Part shown: piece by piece, positions 33,801-42,310 of the stretch
Position numbering within the stretch: position 1 is the first letter of the stretch
How the letters are laid out: the number at the start of each line of letters is the position of its first letter
Source of the DNA: Oscillospiraceae bacterium
GTDB taxonomy: Bacteria > Bacillota > Clostridia > Oscillospirales > Oscillospiraceae
Direction: 5' to 3'
Assembly: GCA_020025515.1 (NCBI GenBank)
Contig: JAHHRZ010000005.1
Span: 1 to 64,000 of the forward strand
Length of the DNA: 64,000 bases
Notes under the pieces: generated by a model
What the model was told of the DNA's origin: nothing
What the model saw: only the letters and a program-made list of their open reading frames with translations
Databases searched by the model: none
Program-made: the position numbers and the translations under genes

Positions 33801-33967
33801 GAGGCGTGATACAGCCGGGTTCCCCGCACCTGTGCGGTCATCTGCAAGCCCTGCCAAGTGTCAAATTCATCGTAATCCTCTACCCGGTCGCCGTGATAGT
33901 ATACAAGGCCCCGCTGATAGTCGTGGGACGGGAACAGTTTTCGGATGGTTTCGTTGGTTAGAGTCAT
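30860..33967 (-). CDS. SNF2-family helicase with SWIM zinc finger
   Basis: A 1035-residue protein. A SWIM finger lies near residues 68-81 (CTC...CKH), a long middle region follows, and the C-terminal half is a SNF2 ATPase: motif I LADEMGLGKTLQ, motif II LDEGQ, motif III VLTGTPIENRLSELW, and the second RecA lobe with LLFSQFTSMLDRIR, SLKAGGTGLNLT and ATDRAHRIGQ. Such proteins translocate on double-stranded DNA; the bacterial role is not well defined. Monocistronic, starting at an ATG after AAAAGGATG. Confidence 0.9.
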   Translation of the reverse strand: MTLTNETIRKLFPSHDYQRGLVYYHGDRVEDYDEFDTWQGLQMTAQVRGTRLYHASATVQEHGVLLHCTCPRYQEAGTCKHLAAMMLYGINHKQSSPAALLLDKYLEHTDPGSGLVHLVPRLECTKGMTTYPNISFLIGAKKLYTVKNISNFLDLLDNGGTFTYGKQLTLRHCISNFDPRSREIIGLLRNYREMYRYAQGSWGHTLGSKITFMGDTFDRFFQLYLDQSLELTYTKETILLTDGEPECKMQIEQVDHSVRLDLGSLARLGFFGNGITMYTYCDGFLYRCSKEFIDQMAPLLQLSSKELWFTQQELPTFCCCVLPAIGSFVQLEDPMGIVQQYAPDPCTPCFYFDFTGERLTARLTYRYGELELTEDREGVKRNLAAERDARQYLLRWFQPMEDDKTRFYLTGDDEIFDFLTETLPELHHQGEVYVSDRLQSRQFRPASASVGVSVSDGLLQLDIETGGFPVDELEDLYRSMLQRRKYHKLADGRFLALDGSACESMAEAAHMLQLSARNLEQGTISLPAYRSLYLDNLLRHKEGILFNRDEDFRAMVRRFKNVEDSDFAPPESLAPILRSYQATGFRWLKTLESCGFGGILADEMGLGKTLQLITFLSTVPRAVTGKPNLIACPASLVLNWADEFARFAPSYQVALILGSAQEREQKMAQSTGADVWITSYDLLKRDMERYEAYDFYCFSLDEGQYVKNQATKISKTVKSIRCRQRFVLTGTPIENRLSELWNLFDFLMPGYLFTHNRFVEKLEKPIVQSESSEAKEQLSRLIRPFLLRRLKSEVLQELPPKLEYDRRIPLSDGERKLYHAAASAAKGTFAGGEKIAILAALTRLRQICCDPNLCFENYTGESSKLQACLELCSGMAENGHQILLFSQFTSMLDRIRSRLEEAGITSFTIQGSTPKEKRAELVKRFNAGGAQVFLISLKAGGTGLNLTSADVVIHYDPWWNLAAQNQATDRAHRIGQRSCVQVYKLIAKDTIEEKIQQLQSRKAQLMDAVAGNNDIGLSSVTSEELLQLLEISDPD

Positions 33968-34071
33968 AGCATAACATCCTTTTCGTCAACCTGAAAATAT
34001 TCCTTCATTATACCATGGCATGGCAGGGAGTGTCAAAATGATTTTTACGCCAAAGGGCAGAGGGAAAAAGA

Positions 34072-34100
34072 TTGCACAACCAACAGTTCCATGGTATAGT
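34072..34100 (+). promoter_or_regulatory. Promoter of nudF-mnmE
   Basis: TTGCAC (34072-34077) and TATAGT (34095-34100), 17-bp spacing. Confidence 0.6.
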
Positions 34101-34135
34101 AAACAGAAAGACAAAATACCAGGAGGGAAACCAAA

Positions 34136-34744
34136 ATGGCAGATGTAAAGAGTGTGAAAAAGCTGACCGACAACCGGTTTCTGAACTTATATCAGTTAGA
34201 GGCTGTCCACAGAGACGGCGCAGTGAAAGATTACTACATGGCCTCCCGGATTCCTCGGCCTGAGGGAATCAAGGCAATGACCCATGAAAATACACCCAAT
34301 GGCGTAATCCTTTATGGGGTCTATGGGGAGAAGAAGGACAAGGTGGTTCTGGTGCGCCAGTACCGCTATCCCATTGGGGATTACATTTATGAATTTCCGG
34401 CGGGACTGGTAGAGCCGGGGGAAGATTTGCTGCATGCGGGCATCCGGGAAATGTATGAGGAAACAGGGCTGACCTTTCATCCTCTGGAAGGCGGCAGCTA
34501 TATGCGCCCCTTCTTTACCACAGTGGGTATGACAGACGAGAGCTGCGGTACGGTTTTCGGCTACTGCGAAGGTCAGCCCACCAATGAACATCAGGAGGCG
34601 TCTGAGGACATTCAGGTGGTTCTGGCGGATCGGGAAGAGTGCAGACGGATTTTGAGGGAAGAGAATGTGGCCATTATGTGCGCCTATATGCTCATGCACT
34701 TTATTGCCGGGGAGGGAGACCCTCTGGCGTTTTTGCAGAAGTAA
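34136..34744 (+). CDS. nudF: ADP-ribose pyrophosphatase (Nudix hydrolase)
   Basis: A 202-residue Nudix protein. The Nudix box GLVEPGEDLLHAGIREMYEE followed by TGL has all required acidic residues. VLVRQYRYPIGDYIYEFPAG upstream is typical of ADP-sugar pyrophosphatases, which cleave ADP-ribose to AMP and ribose 5-phosphate. It starts after CAGGAGGG. mnmE begins 12 bases after the stop, so the genes are co-transcribed. Confidence 0.85.
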   Translation: MADVKSVKKLTDNRFLNLYQLEAVHRDGAVKDYYMASRIPRPEGIKAMTHENTPNGVILYGVYGEKKDKVVLVRQYRYPIGDYIYEFPAGLVEPGEDLLHAGIREMYEETGLTFHPLEGGSYMRPFFTTVGMTDESCGTVFGYCEGQPTNEHQEASEDIQVVLADREECRRILREENVAIMCAYMLMHFIAGEGDPLAFLQK

Positions 34745-34756
34745 GGAGGAACCCTT

Positions 34757-36118
34757 ATGTCTCATGTGATTGCTGCCGTATCTACGGGAAATCAGGTCAG
34801 TGCCATTGGAATCATCCGTCTGTCCGGCTCCGGCTGCGGATTGGTAGCGGGAAAGGTCTTTGAGAGCAAAAACGGAAAGCCCTTGCAGGAGCAGGACAAC
34901 CGGAAACTGGTTCTGGGAAATCTTCTGGATGACCAGGGCAGAACCATAGACCAGTGTATGGCAGTCTTTACCAAGGGGCCCAACAGCTACACCGGGGAAG
35001 ATACGGTGGAATTTCACTGCCACGGCTCCCCTGCGGTGCTGGCCTCCGGCCTGGAGGCACTGTACAAGGCCGGCGCACGGCCTGCCCGCCGGGGAGAATT
35101 TACAAAGCGGGCATTTCTCAATGGCCGCATGGATCTGACCCAGGCGGAAGCTGTGATTGACCTCATTGAAGCAGAATCTGCCGACGCTGCCGCCAACGCG
35201 GCAGGGCAGGTCTCCGGCAAATTGCACAGAAAACTTACCCCCATTTATGACAATCTAACGGACCTTTGCAGCCACTTCCACGCCGTTCTGGACTATCCGG
35301 ACGAGGATATTGAGGATTTTGGGTTGGAAAATTATGCAAAGGACTTAAAGCGGGATGCTAAGGCACTTTATGCCCTGCTTCAAACCTATGGACAGGGACG
35401 GATTCTTCGGCAGGGTGTGGCGGCTGCCATTGTGGGAAAACCCAATGTGGGAAAATCCAGCCTGCTCAATGCCCTGGCTGGGTTCCAGCGGGTCATTGTG
35501 ACAGAGATTCCCGGGACCACCCGGGACACCGTGGAGGAAACCGTCATGCTGGGCTCCACCCGTCTGCGCCTCATTGACACCGCCGGAATCCGTCAGACCA
35601 CGGACCGGGTGGAGGCCATGGGAGTGGAGCGCTCCCGTGTGGCGGCGCAGGAGGCGGACCTGGCAATTTTTGTCTGCGACGGCTCCCAGCCTCTGACCCA
35701 GGAGGATCATGATGCCATCCGCCTGTGCCTGGATGCCCCCAACTCCATCGCTCTCATCAACAAAGCTGATTTGGGAGCAGTGGTGCAGCCCAGCGACTTG
35801 CCGTTTATGGATGTGATCTGTGTCTGCGCCAAGACCGGCGAGGGACTGGAGTTGTTTGCCAATGCCGTGGATACCATGTTCCAGGGAGAAACCCCCTGTG
35901 ATGGTTCCGTGCTCACCAACGCCCGACAGTTTGATGCGGTGCGCCGTGCCTATGAGTCCATGCTGGCAGCTCTTCAGGGGCTGCAGATGGGACAGACCCC
36001 GGATGCGGTTCTGACCGATGTGGAAGAGGCTATGGAAGCCATGGGCGAGGTCACGGGAGCCACGGTGCGGGAGGATATCACCGCCCGGATTTTTCAGCGT
36101 TTTTGTGTAGGAAAGTAA
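34757..36118 (+). CDS. mnmE: tRNA modification GTPase MnmE
   Basis: A 453-residue protein with the full MnmE plan: N-terminal folate-binding domain (GNQVSAIGIIRLSGSG), helical domain, inserted G domain (P-loop GKPNVGKSSLLNAL, switch GTTRDTVEE, DTAG in RLIDTAGIRQT, NKAD in ALINKADLG), and the C-terminal CVGK with the catalytic cysteine. With MnmG it makes cmnm5 modifications at wobble uridines. mnmG is not in the window. AAGGAGG precedes the ATG. Confidence 0.95.
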   Translation: MSHVIAAVSTGNQVSAIGIIRLSGSGCGLVAGKVFESKNGKPLQEQDNRKLVLGNLLDDQGRTIDQCMAVFTKGPNSYTGEDTVEFHCHGSPAVLASGLEALYKAGARPARRGEFTKRAFLNGRMDLTQAEAVIDLIEAESADAAANAAGQVSGKLHRKLTPIYDNLTDLCSHFHAVLDYPDEDIEDFGLENYAKDLKRDAKALYALLQTYGQGRILRQGVAAAIVGKPNVGKSSLLNALAGFQRVIVTEIPGTTRDTVEETVMLGSTRLRLIDTAGIRQTTDRVEAMGVERSRVAAQEADLAIFVCDGSQPLTQEDHDAIRLCLDAPNSIALINKADLGAVVQPSDLPFMDVICVCAKTGEGLELFANAVDTMFQGETPCDGSVLTNARQFDAVRRAYESMLAALQGLQMGQTPDAVLTDVEEAMEAMGEVTGATVREDITARIFQRFCVGK

Positions 36119-36139
36119 GAAATTAGAGAAGGATATACT

Positions 36140-37267
36140 ATGTTTGCATATTTAGATAATTCTGCTACCACCAAACCTTGCCCCGAAGCGGTGGCGGCTG
36201 TGACTGCGGCCTTAGAGCAGTGCTGGGGCAATCCCAGTGCCCTGTACCGCTTTGGGATGGAGGCGGCCCGCAGTTTAAAAACAGCCAGAGAGCAGGTTGC
36301 CAAGGCCCTGGGGGCAGAACCGGACCGGGTATTTTTTACCTCCGGCGGCACGGAAGCGGATAACTGGGCCATTTTTTCCTCCATTGCCAGAATGGGAAAA
36401 CGGGGAAAGCATATTATCACCACTGCGGTGGAGCACCATGCGGTTCTGAACCCTATGAAGCGACTGGAGGCCCAGGGGTTTGAAGTGACCTATTTGGCAC
36501 CGGACAAAGAGGGACGGATCACACTGGAGACACTGCGGCAGGCCCTTCGCAAGGATACCATCTTTGTGTCCATTATGATGGTCAACAACGAGACCGGCGC
36601 AGTCATGCCCATTGAGCGGATGGCAAAGCTGGTTCACCGTATGGCACCGGATGCTCTGTTTCACACTGATGCGGTGCAGGGATTTATGAAGGTGCCTTTT
36701 CAGGCCAAAACCCTGGGGGCTGACCTGATTTCCATTTCCTCTCATAAGATACATGGTCCTAAGGGGGCAGGTGCCCTGTATATTCGCAAGGGTCTGCCCT
36801 TGCCTGCCTTTCTGTTGGGCGGTGGGCAGGAAGGGAACTACCGCAGCGGTACCGAGGCCATGCCTGCCATCTGCGGCTTCGGCGCAGCATGTGCCGCCGC
36901 ACTGCCCACCTTACAGGAGGATTTGCAGCACGAACATGCATTGAAGGAGCGGGCCATTGCGGCAATCCGGGACATTCCCGGTGTGCAGGTCATTGGGGCC
37001 CATGAAGCCCCTCATGTGCTGTCCGCGACTATTGCGGGAGTACCGACTCAGAATATCATCAACATTTTGCAGGACCACGGGGTTTGCGTATCTGCGGGTT
37101 CTGCCTGTGCCAAGGGACACCGCAGTCATGTGCTGGAGGCGATGCGTTTGCCTGGCGAGGTCATAGATGGGGCTTTCAGAGCGTCCTTTAGCCGATTTAC
37201 TACAGAGCAGGAGATCGATCAGCTGATTGAAGCCCTGAAAGCGGTGGTGCAGTGGAAAAATCGTTGA
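36140..37267 (+). CDS. Cysteine desulfurase (NifS/IscS family)
   Basis: A 375-residue PLP enzyme. It begins YLDNSATTKPCPEAVAA, has FTSGGTEADNWAIF, the PLP region HTDAVQG, the lysine in SISSHKIHGPKGAGALY, and the active-site cysteine in SAGSACAKGHRSHVLEAM. It removes sulfur from cysteine for Fe-S cluster or thionucleoside formation. The short cysteine-loop form is of the NifS type. It follows mnmE by 21 bases, a tRNA-modification context that could point to tRNA thiolation. Confidence 0.9.
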   Translation: MFAYLDNSATTKPCPEAVAAVTAALEQCWGNPSALYRFGMEAARSLKTAREQVAKALGAEPDRVFFTSGGTEADNWAIFSSIARMGKRGKHIITTAVEHHAVLNPMKRLEAQGFEVTYLAPDKEGRITLETLRQALRKDTIFVSIMMVNNETGAVMPIERMAKLVHRMAPDALFHTDAVQGFMKVPFQAKTLGADLISISSHKIHGPKGAGALYIRKGLPLPAFLLGGGQEGNYRSGTEAMPAICGFGAACAAALPTLQEDLQHEHALKERAIAAIRDIPGVQVIGAHEAPHVLSATIAGVPTQNIINILQDHGVCVSAGSACAKGHRSHVLEAMRLPGEVIDGAFRASFSRFTTEQEIDQLIEALKAVVQWKNR

Positions 37268-37291
37268 GCAAAAAACAATGGTTCAGACACC

Positions 37292-37329
37292 AAAAGAGCC
37301 TGCTGTCCCAGGGATTGCAGGCTCTTTTT
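37292..37329 (+). terminator. Terminator of the nudF-mnmE-cysteine desulfurase operon
   Basis: AAAGAGCCTGC and GCAGGCTCTTTTT form an 11-bp stem with a T-run. Confidence 0.85.
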
Positions 37330-37362
37330 GCGTGTTTCTGAATTTTTTTGTGTGGAAATTAC

Positions 37363-37391
37363 TTGACAAACAGCACTAGATTGGGTATAAT
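37363..37391 (+). promoter_or_regulatory. Strong promoter of rpsF-ssb-rpsR
   Basis: TTGACA (37363-37368) and TATAAT (37386-37391), both consensus, separated by 17 bp. Confidence 0.85.
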
Positions 37392-37446
37392 AGTCGGGCC
37401 TGTGTATGACAGGCCCTTGCCACCGTAGCCGCGGTGGCCAAAAGTC
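37392..37446 (+). promoter_or_regulatory. Putative S6:S18-binding leader of rpsF
   Basis: The leader folds into GGGCCTG..CAGGCCC and a second stem GCCACCG..CGGTGGC whose loop side contains CCG, the element described for S6:S18 autoregulatory leaders upstream of rpsF. It directly precedes the ribosome site of rpsF. Assignment rests on position and the visible motif. Confidence 0.55.
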
Positions 37447-37466
37447 CAAAAGGAGGTGCAACAAAC

Positions 37467-37763
37467 ATGGCTAAGATTTCCGCTAAGTACAAGGTGATCT
37501 ACATCATCGACCCCGCTCAGGGCGAAGAGGGTATCGCTGCTCTTGTGGAAAAGTTCAAGGCGATGGTTGAAGCGGAGGGTACTCTTGTCAGCTTGGATGA
37601 GCTGGGCAAGCGCCGTCTGGCTTACCCCATCAACGATCTGCCCGAGGGCTACTACGTCCGGATGATCTGCGAGTGCAAGCCCCAGCTCCCCGCTGAGCTG
37701 GATCGTGTGCTCAACATCACCGAAGGTGTGCTCCGCCACATCATCACCGACGAAGAAGTCTAA
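37467..37763 (+). CDS. rpsF: 30S ribosomal protein bS6
   Basis: A 98-residue bS6: YKVIYIIDPAQGEEGIAALV, GTLVSLDELGKRRLAYPIND and EGYYVRMICECKP are characteristic. It binds S18 in the 30S platform. The ATG at 37467 follows AAAGGAGGTG; an upstream in-frame ATG at 37434 lies in the structured leader and is rejected. Start of the rpsF-ssb-rpsR operon. Confidence 0.95.
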   Translation: MAKISAKYKVIYIIDPAQGEEGIAALVEKFKAMVEAEGTLVSLDELGKRRLAYPINDLPEGYYVRMICECKPQLPAELDRVLNITEGVLRHIITDEEV

Positions 37764-37774
37764 GGAGGAGTACC

Positions 37775-38284
37775 ATGCTGAACCATATTGTTCTCATGGG
37801 CCGCCTTACCCGGGACCCGGAACTCCGCCGCACTGGCAGCGGAATTGCCGTGGCTTCCTTCTCCATTGCCGTTGACCGGGACTTCGGTTCCAAGGAAAGC
37901 GGCGAGAGGGAAACGGATTTCATTGACATCGTGGCATGGCGCCAGACTGCGGAGTTCGTCTCCAAGTACTTCGCCAAGGGCCGCATGGCAGTGGTCTCAG
38001 GTCGGCTTCAGATCCGGAACTGGAACGACAAAGATGGCAACAAGCGCCGCAGCGCTGAGGTCGTGGCAGACAATGTCTACTTCGGCGACAGCAAGCGGGA
38101 TGGTGAAAGTGGCGGCTATTCCAATAGCAGCTACTCCGGCGGTGGCTATAGCGCTGGTAACAGCTACGGCTCCGGCAGCTATAACGCTCCCATCAATCCT
38201 GCAAACTATAACGCTGCCCCTGCTCCCGCCGCCCCAGTCAGCGATTTCGCTATGCTGGAGGATGACGGCCAGCTGCCGTTCTAA
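37775..38284 (+). CDS. ssb: Single-stranded DNA-binding protein
   Basis: A 169-residue SSB. The OB fold covers about residues 1-108 (MLNHIVLMGRLTRDPELRRT, FSIAVDRDFG, WRQTAEFVSKYFAKGRMAVV). A Gly/Ser/Tyr-rich linker follows, and the acidic C-terminal tip MLEDDGQLPF recruits repair and replication partners. It is 11 bases after rpsF. A standard Firmicutes arrangement. Confidence 0.95.
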   Translation: MLNHIVLMGRLTRDPELRRTGSGIAVASFSIAVDRDFGSKESGERETDFIDIVAWRQTAEFVSKYFAKGRMAVVSGRLQIRNWNDKDGNKRRSAEVVADNVYFGDSKRDGESGGYSNSSYSGGGYSAGNSYGSGSYNAPINPANYNAAPAPAAPVSDFAMLEDDGQLPF

Positions 38285-38331
38285 GTCCCACAACATTTTT
38301 CCAAAAGAGTATTTGATGAAGGAGGATTACC

Positions 38332-38565
38332 ATGGCTAACGATCGCGTCCGTCCCCGCAAGCGCAAGAAGGTTTGCATGTTCTGCGTGGATAAGATGACT
38401 CACATCGATTACGAAGATACCGCAAAGCTCCGCCGTTACCTGTCCGAGCGTGGCAAGATTCTGCCCCGCCGTACCACTGGTACCTGCGCCGCTCATCAGC
38501 GTCAGCTGACCGTCGCCATTAAGCGCGCCCGTCAGATCGCTCTGCTGCCCTACGTGGCTGACTAA
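38332..38565 (+). CDS. rpsR: 30S ribosomal protein bS18
   Basis: A 77-residue bS18 with a basic N-terminus (RPRKRKKVCMFCVD) and the core IDYEDTAKLRRYLSERGKIL, PRRTTGTCAAHQRQLTVAIK. The CxxC at the N-terminus is common in zinc-type copies. GAAGGAGG precedes the ATG. Last gene of the operon. Confidence 0.96.
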   Translation: MANDRVRPRKRKKVCMFCVDKMTHIDYEDTAKLRRYLSERGKILPRRTTGTCAAHQRQLTVAIKRARQIALLPYVAD

Positions 38566-38581
38566 TCCAATGTGATTTTTA

Positions 38582-38612
38582 AGAGTCGTCCGTTTTTGGA
38601 CGACTCTTTTTT
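38582..38612 (+). terminator. Terminator of rpsF-ssb-rpsR
   Basis: AAGAGTCGTCC and GGACGACTCTTTTTT form an 11-bp stem with a T-run. Confidence 0.9.
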
Positions 38613-38753
38613 ACCCGTACGAAACGGCAGCAGCTGCAAGGGAGCCTGTTCCAGAGGCTCCCTCTTGCCATTTTGATGGGGCATATGGTAGAATTATGAA
38701 AAGAGGCCTTTATAGGCGCTGCCAGAATTAGAGAAAACAGAGAGGAAATGCGT

Positions 38754-40154
38754 ATGAAAACACCTTTACGGCAAAGAAGCGGATTTCAGATGGCGATGGT
38801 CATTATGGCCTTGGCCTGGCCCACCATGCTGGAGCAGCTGATGCAGACGGCGGTGCAATACATCGATACCGCTATGGTGGGCGCTCTGGGCACCCAGGCA
38901 ACTGCGGCGGTTGGTGCCACCACCACGGTGAACTGGCTGATTGGCAGCACCATTTCTGCACTGGGAATCGGGTTTTTGTCCATGATTGCCAAAGCTTATG
39001 GGGCCAATGATCGGGAATTGGCCTGTAAGGCGTCAGGGCAGGCGGTGTTTGCAACTTTGGTTTGCGGTGTTGTCTTTACCGTACTTACCGTAGGCCTCAG
39101 CGGGATGATTCCCAAGTGGATGCAGGTAGATCCGGCCATTCAGCCACTGGCTTCTCAGTATTTTCTGATTATGTACCTGCCTATGCTGCCCAGGACCGCT
39201 ACCATTATATTTGGCACGGTCCTCCGAGCGGCAGGGGACACCAAAACCCCAATGAAAGTCGGCATTGTGATCAATGTGATCAATGTGATTTTGAACTTCC
39301 TGCTGATCTATCCCACCAGAGTGGTATCTCTTCTGGGCATTACCTTCACCATGCCCGGCGCCGATTGGGGTGTGGTTGGCGCTGCGGCGGCCAGTGCGCT
39401 GGCCTTTACGGTGGGTGGTATTCATATCACCTGGGTTCTGTGGCGGCATCCTGAGATTTCTCCCAGACATGAGAAAATCCGCCCGGATATGACCATTCTG
39501 AGACCCTGCCTCAGAACGGCCCTGCCCAATATGCTCCAGCGGTTTGCAACCTCTCTGGGCTATGTGGCCTTTGCTTCCATGATTAACGCCCTGGGCGACG
39601 TGTCTACGGCAGCACATACCATTGCCAACACAGTAGAATCTGCCTTCTATATCCCCGGCTACGGCATGCAGACCGCAGCCGCTACCCTGTCAGGCAATGC
39701 CTACGGCGCAAAAGACCAGAAGAAAATGAAAGATCTGGCGGCTATGTTCCTGCCAATCGAGATCGGGCTGATGGTTATTTCCGGCGCGGCGCTGTTCTTT
39801 ACGGCCCGTCCCCTTGTGGGAATCTTCTCCAACAGTCAGGAAGTCATTGATTTGGGAACCACTGTTCTGCAAATGGTGGCGGTGTCAGAACCGTTTTTTG
39901 GATTTTCCATTATTGTGGAAGGACTGCTTTTGGGGGTTGGAAACACCAAAACCCCGTTCGTCTATAACTTGCTGGGCATGTGGGGGATTCGGATTGTGGG
40001 CACTTTCATTTGCACCCACTTCCTGCACATGGGCCTCATTGCAGCTTGGGCCTGCATGATCCTTCATAACCTGCTGCTGTTTGCTCTGTTTTTGGGCTGC
40101 TATCTCACGGGAAAATGGAATCCTCTGGCCAAAGAGAGCCTTGTGGAACAATAA
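38754..40154 (+). CDS. MATE family efflux transporter
   Basis: A 466-residue protein with 12 predicted transmembrane helices in two repeats. MATE hallmarks are the N-terminal ALAWPTMLEQLMQTAVQYID, VLRAAGDTKTPMKVGIVINV and the second-half GLLLGVGNTKTPFVYN. It exports cationic compounds using an ion gradient; the substrate is unknown. The second ATG (38754) is preferred because the AGAGAGGA site is seven bases upstream, while the first ATG is only two bases away. It ends in a bidirectional terminator. Confidence 0.88.
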   Translation: MKTPLRQRSGFQMAMVIMALAWPTMLEQLMQTAVQYIDTAMVGALGTQATAAVGATTTVNWLIGSTISALGIGFLSMIAKAYGANDRELACKASGQAVFATLVCGVVFTVLTVGLSGMIPKWMQVDPAIQPLASQYFLIMYLPMLPRTATIIFGTVLRAAGDTKTPMKVGIVINVINVILNFLLIYPTRVVSLLGITFTMPGADWGVVGAAAASALAFTVGGIHITWVLWRHPEISPRHEKIRPDMTILRPCLRTALPNMLQRFATSLGYVAFASMINALGDVSTAAHTIANTVESAFYIPGYGMQTAAATLSGNAYGAKDQKKMKDLAAMFLPIEIGLMVISGAALFFTARPLVGIFSNSQEVIDLGTTVLQMVAVSEPFFGFSIIVEGLLLGVGNTKTPFVYNLLGMWGIRIVGTFICTHFLHMGLIAAWACMILHNLLLFALFLGCYLTGKWNPLAKESLVEQ

Positions 40155-40160
40155 AAATAG

Positions 40161-40196
40161 TCGGAGTCTGGATGTGATGCCAGACTCCGATTTTTT
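40161..40196. terminator. Bidirectional terminator
   Basis: TCGGAGTCTGG and CCAGACTCCGA followed by TTTTTT, between convergent genes; it overlaps the stop of the DUF1963 gene by two bases. Confidence 0.85.
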
Positions 40197-40983
40197 AATA
40201 GCAGTCCCACCAATACAGAACCTCTGAAAAATCCAATTTTTTCAGGTTTTCTTTGGGAATGAAGAAGTTCAGCACACCACAATCCCCAATTTCCACCACT
40301 GGGTCCTTTGCATCCAGCTGTAACAGAAGGGTATCGAACATTTGCAGACCTTTTGCACTGCGTGGATCATCCTGGGTGAATTTGGGATAGCCGCCGATTC
40401 GGTGACCATCTGCGGGAAAGGACTGTTCCAGAAGTTCTATGATTTGGTCGTCATCCTCAGCAAGATTGAGCAAAGAGCAGGCTTTGTGGTATTCCCAGCT
40501 GCATACAGACATGGGCTGCTGAGCCTCCAAGGAAAATTGCAGAAAATATTGCTCCCGAATCGGGAAAAACGCACTGATGGGGGGATTTTTTCCGGGAAGC
40601 AGAGCTTCCTCCTCCTGATACAGAACACGAAACCGGTTTTGATTGGTGGGATTGCGGGAATCCAAAGCCAGGTCCTCATTGTCTGTCAGAAAGAAACGAA
40701 GGATTCCTTTTTGGGGGAAATCCTCCAAAGGGGGCAATTCACTGCAATATAACGCACAGAGCTGGCGCATAGGCTGCCCGTCTGCATCCACAGGAGCAGG
40801 GCCCAGACTGGGCCCTCCCACATAGCTTCGGCTTACGGCCTCCTTGGTAAGAGCAAAGGAAACGCTGGGCTTTGCGGTATTCTTTTTCCAGAGATCCGGA
40901 AGTGTTTCGGGATTCACAGAATCATCCGATTTTGTGAACATCTTCGCAATACCTGAAAATATGTTTTTCGTCCAATCTAACAC
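40195..40983 (-). CDS. DUF1963 (YwqG-like) protein
   Basis: A 262-residue soluble protein. The layout PSVSFALTKEAVSRSYVGGP, MRQLCALYCSELPPLEDFPQ then KGILRFFL, HRIGGYPKFTQDDPRSA and LLLQLDAKDPVVEIGDCGVL with NFFIP fits the YwqG/DUF1963 family, including the typical HRIGGYP turn. No function is established. It is upstream of no obvious partner; pepT lies 31 bases upstream on the same strand. Confidence 0.78.
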   Translation of the reverse strand: MLDWTKNIFSGIAKMFTKSDDSVNPETLPDLWKKNTAKPSVSFALTKEAVSRSYVGGPSLGPAPVDADGQPMRQLCALYCSELPPLEDFPQKGILRFFLTDNEDLALDSRNPTNQNRFRVLYQEEEALLPGKNPPISAFFPIREQYFLQFSLEAQQPMSVCSWEYHKACSLLNLAEDDDQIIELLEQSFPADGHRIGGYPKFTQDDPRSAKGLQMFDTLLLQLDAKDPVVEIGDCGVLNFFIPKENLKKLDFSEVLYWWDCY

Positions 40984-41014
40984 CGTAATTTCTCCAATAC
41001 AGCAAAGCCTTTGA

Positions 41015-42214
41015 TTACTTCAGAAGTTCCACCAGCATTTTGACGCAGGCTTCCATGTCCTCCACGGGGATATACTCATATCTTCCATGGTAGTTTTCAC
41101 CGCCGGTGCACAGATTGGGACAGGGCAGACCCATATAGGACAGTCTGGCTCCGTCTGTGCCGCCGCGGACGGGAACCTCTACAGGGTTCATGCCCACGGC
41201 CTGCATGGCGGCTTTTGCTCTCTCGATGATATGCATTACAGGAAGGATCTTTTCCTTCATATTATAGTAGCTGTCCTTCACGGTCAGCTCCACGGTGCCT
41301 TCCCCATACTTGGTGTTGAGGAACCGGGTGATTTGTTCCAGAAGCTGCTTTTTGGCCTGGAATTTTTTCATGTCGTGGTCTCTGATAATATAGCGGAGTT
41401 GGGTCAGTTCCACGCTGCCCTCCATAGAGGTCAGCATGACAAAGCCTTCGTATCCTTCTGTATACTCAGGGCGGGCGTTGACGGGCAGCAGACCGTTGAA
41501 CTCCATGGCAATCAGCTGAGAATTGACCATCTGATTTTTGGCGCTGCCGGGATGGATGTTCCGTCCATGGAATACGACAGTGGCACCGGCGGCGTTGAAG
41601 TTTTCGTACTCCAATTCACCAATAGTGCCGCCGTCGGCGGTATAGGCAAAGTCTGCGCCAAAGTCCTTTACATTGAAGCGATCAGCCCCCCGGCCGATCT
41701 CCTCATCAGGGGTGAAGCCGATACGCAGGGTGCAATGAGACTCCTTGGTGTTTAAGAGGATTTCGGCGGCAGTGAGGATCTCGGCCACACCGGCTTTGTC
41801 ATCGGCACCCAGAAGGGTGGTTCCGTCGGTGACAATGAGGTGCTTTCCCATGTTGCGGTTCAGGCTGGGAAATTGGGCAGGGGACAGAACAATGTTCTCT
41901 GCCTCGTTGAGAACGATATCACCGCCCCGGTAATCCACAATCTTCGGAGTCACATTGGTGCCGCTCATATCGGGAGCCGTGTCCATGTGTGCAACGAGAC
42001 CAATCACGGGCTTGCCGGGGTCACCGGGCACGGTGCCGTAAACATAGCCGTCCTGATCCATATAGGCATCCTGAATGCCCATGGCTTTCATTTCCTCTAC
42101 CAGGGCAGCACCCAGAACCTTTTGCTCTGGGGTGGAGGGACAGGCTTCACAGTCTTCATTGGAGGTAGTAGCAAAGGCGACATAGCGCAAGAAGCGCTGG
42201 GATACAGTTTCCAT
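41015..42214 (-). CDS. pepT: Peptidase T (tripeptide aminopeptidase)
   Basis: A 399-residue M20B metallopeptidase close to the usual 405-410. Metal-binding sequences are GLVAHMDTAPDMSG, LLGADDKAGVAEIL, the catalytic Glu pair in FTPDEEIGRGADRF, and VRGGTDGARLSYMGLPCPNL near the end. It releases N-terminal residues from tripeptides in the cytoplasm. The ATG at 42214 follows AAAGGAGAAG; an in-frame extension to 42283 overlaps the ackA terminator and is rejected. Confidence 0.92.
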   Translation of the reverse strand: METVSQRFLRYVAFATTSNEDCEACPSTPEQKVLGAALVEEMKAMGIQDAYMDQDGYVYGTVPGDPGKPVIGLVAHMDTAPDMSGTNVTPKIVDYRGGDIVLNEAENIVLSPAQFPSLNRNMGKHLIVTDGTTLLGADDKAGVAEILTAAEILLNTKESHCTLRIGFTPDEEIGRGADRFNVKDFGADFAYTADGGTIGELEYENFNAAGATVVFHGRNIHPGSAKNQMVNSQLIAMEFNGLLPVNARPEYTEGYEGFVMLTSMEGSVELTQLRYIIRDHDMKKFQAKKQLLEQITRFLNTKYGEGTVELTVKDSYYNMKEKILPVMHIIERAKAAMQAVGMNPVEVPVRGGTDGARLSYMGLPCPNLCTGGENYHGRYEYIPVEDMEACVKMLVELLK

Positions 42215-42267
42215 AGTGATCTTCTCCTTTTCATACAAGTTACAGAGGAAAATATGGCGGATTCTCA

Positions 42268-42298
42268 AAAAGCGGAAGCCCACGGGCTTCCGCTTTTT
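42268..42298 (-). terminator. Terminator after ackA
   Basis: AAAAAGCGGAAGCCC and GGGCTTCCGCTTTTT form a nearly symmetric strong hairpin with a T-run on the minus strand. Confidence 0.85.
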
Positions 42299-42310
42299 GG
42301 AAAGACAAAA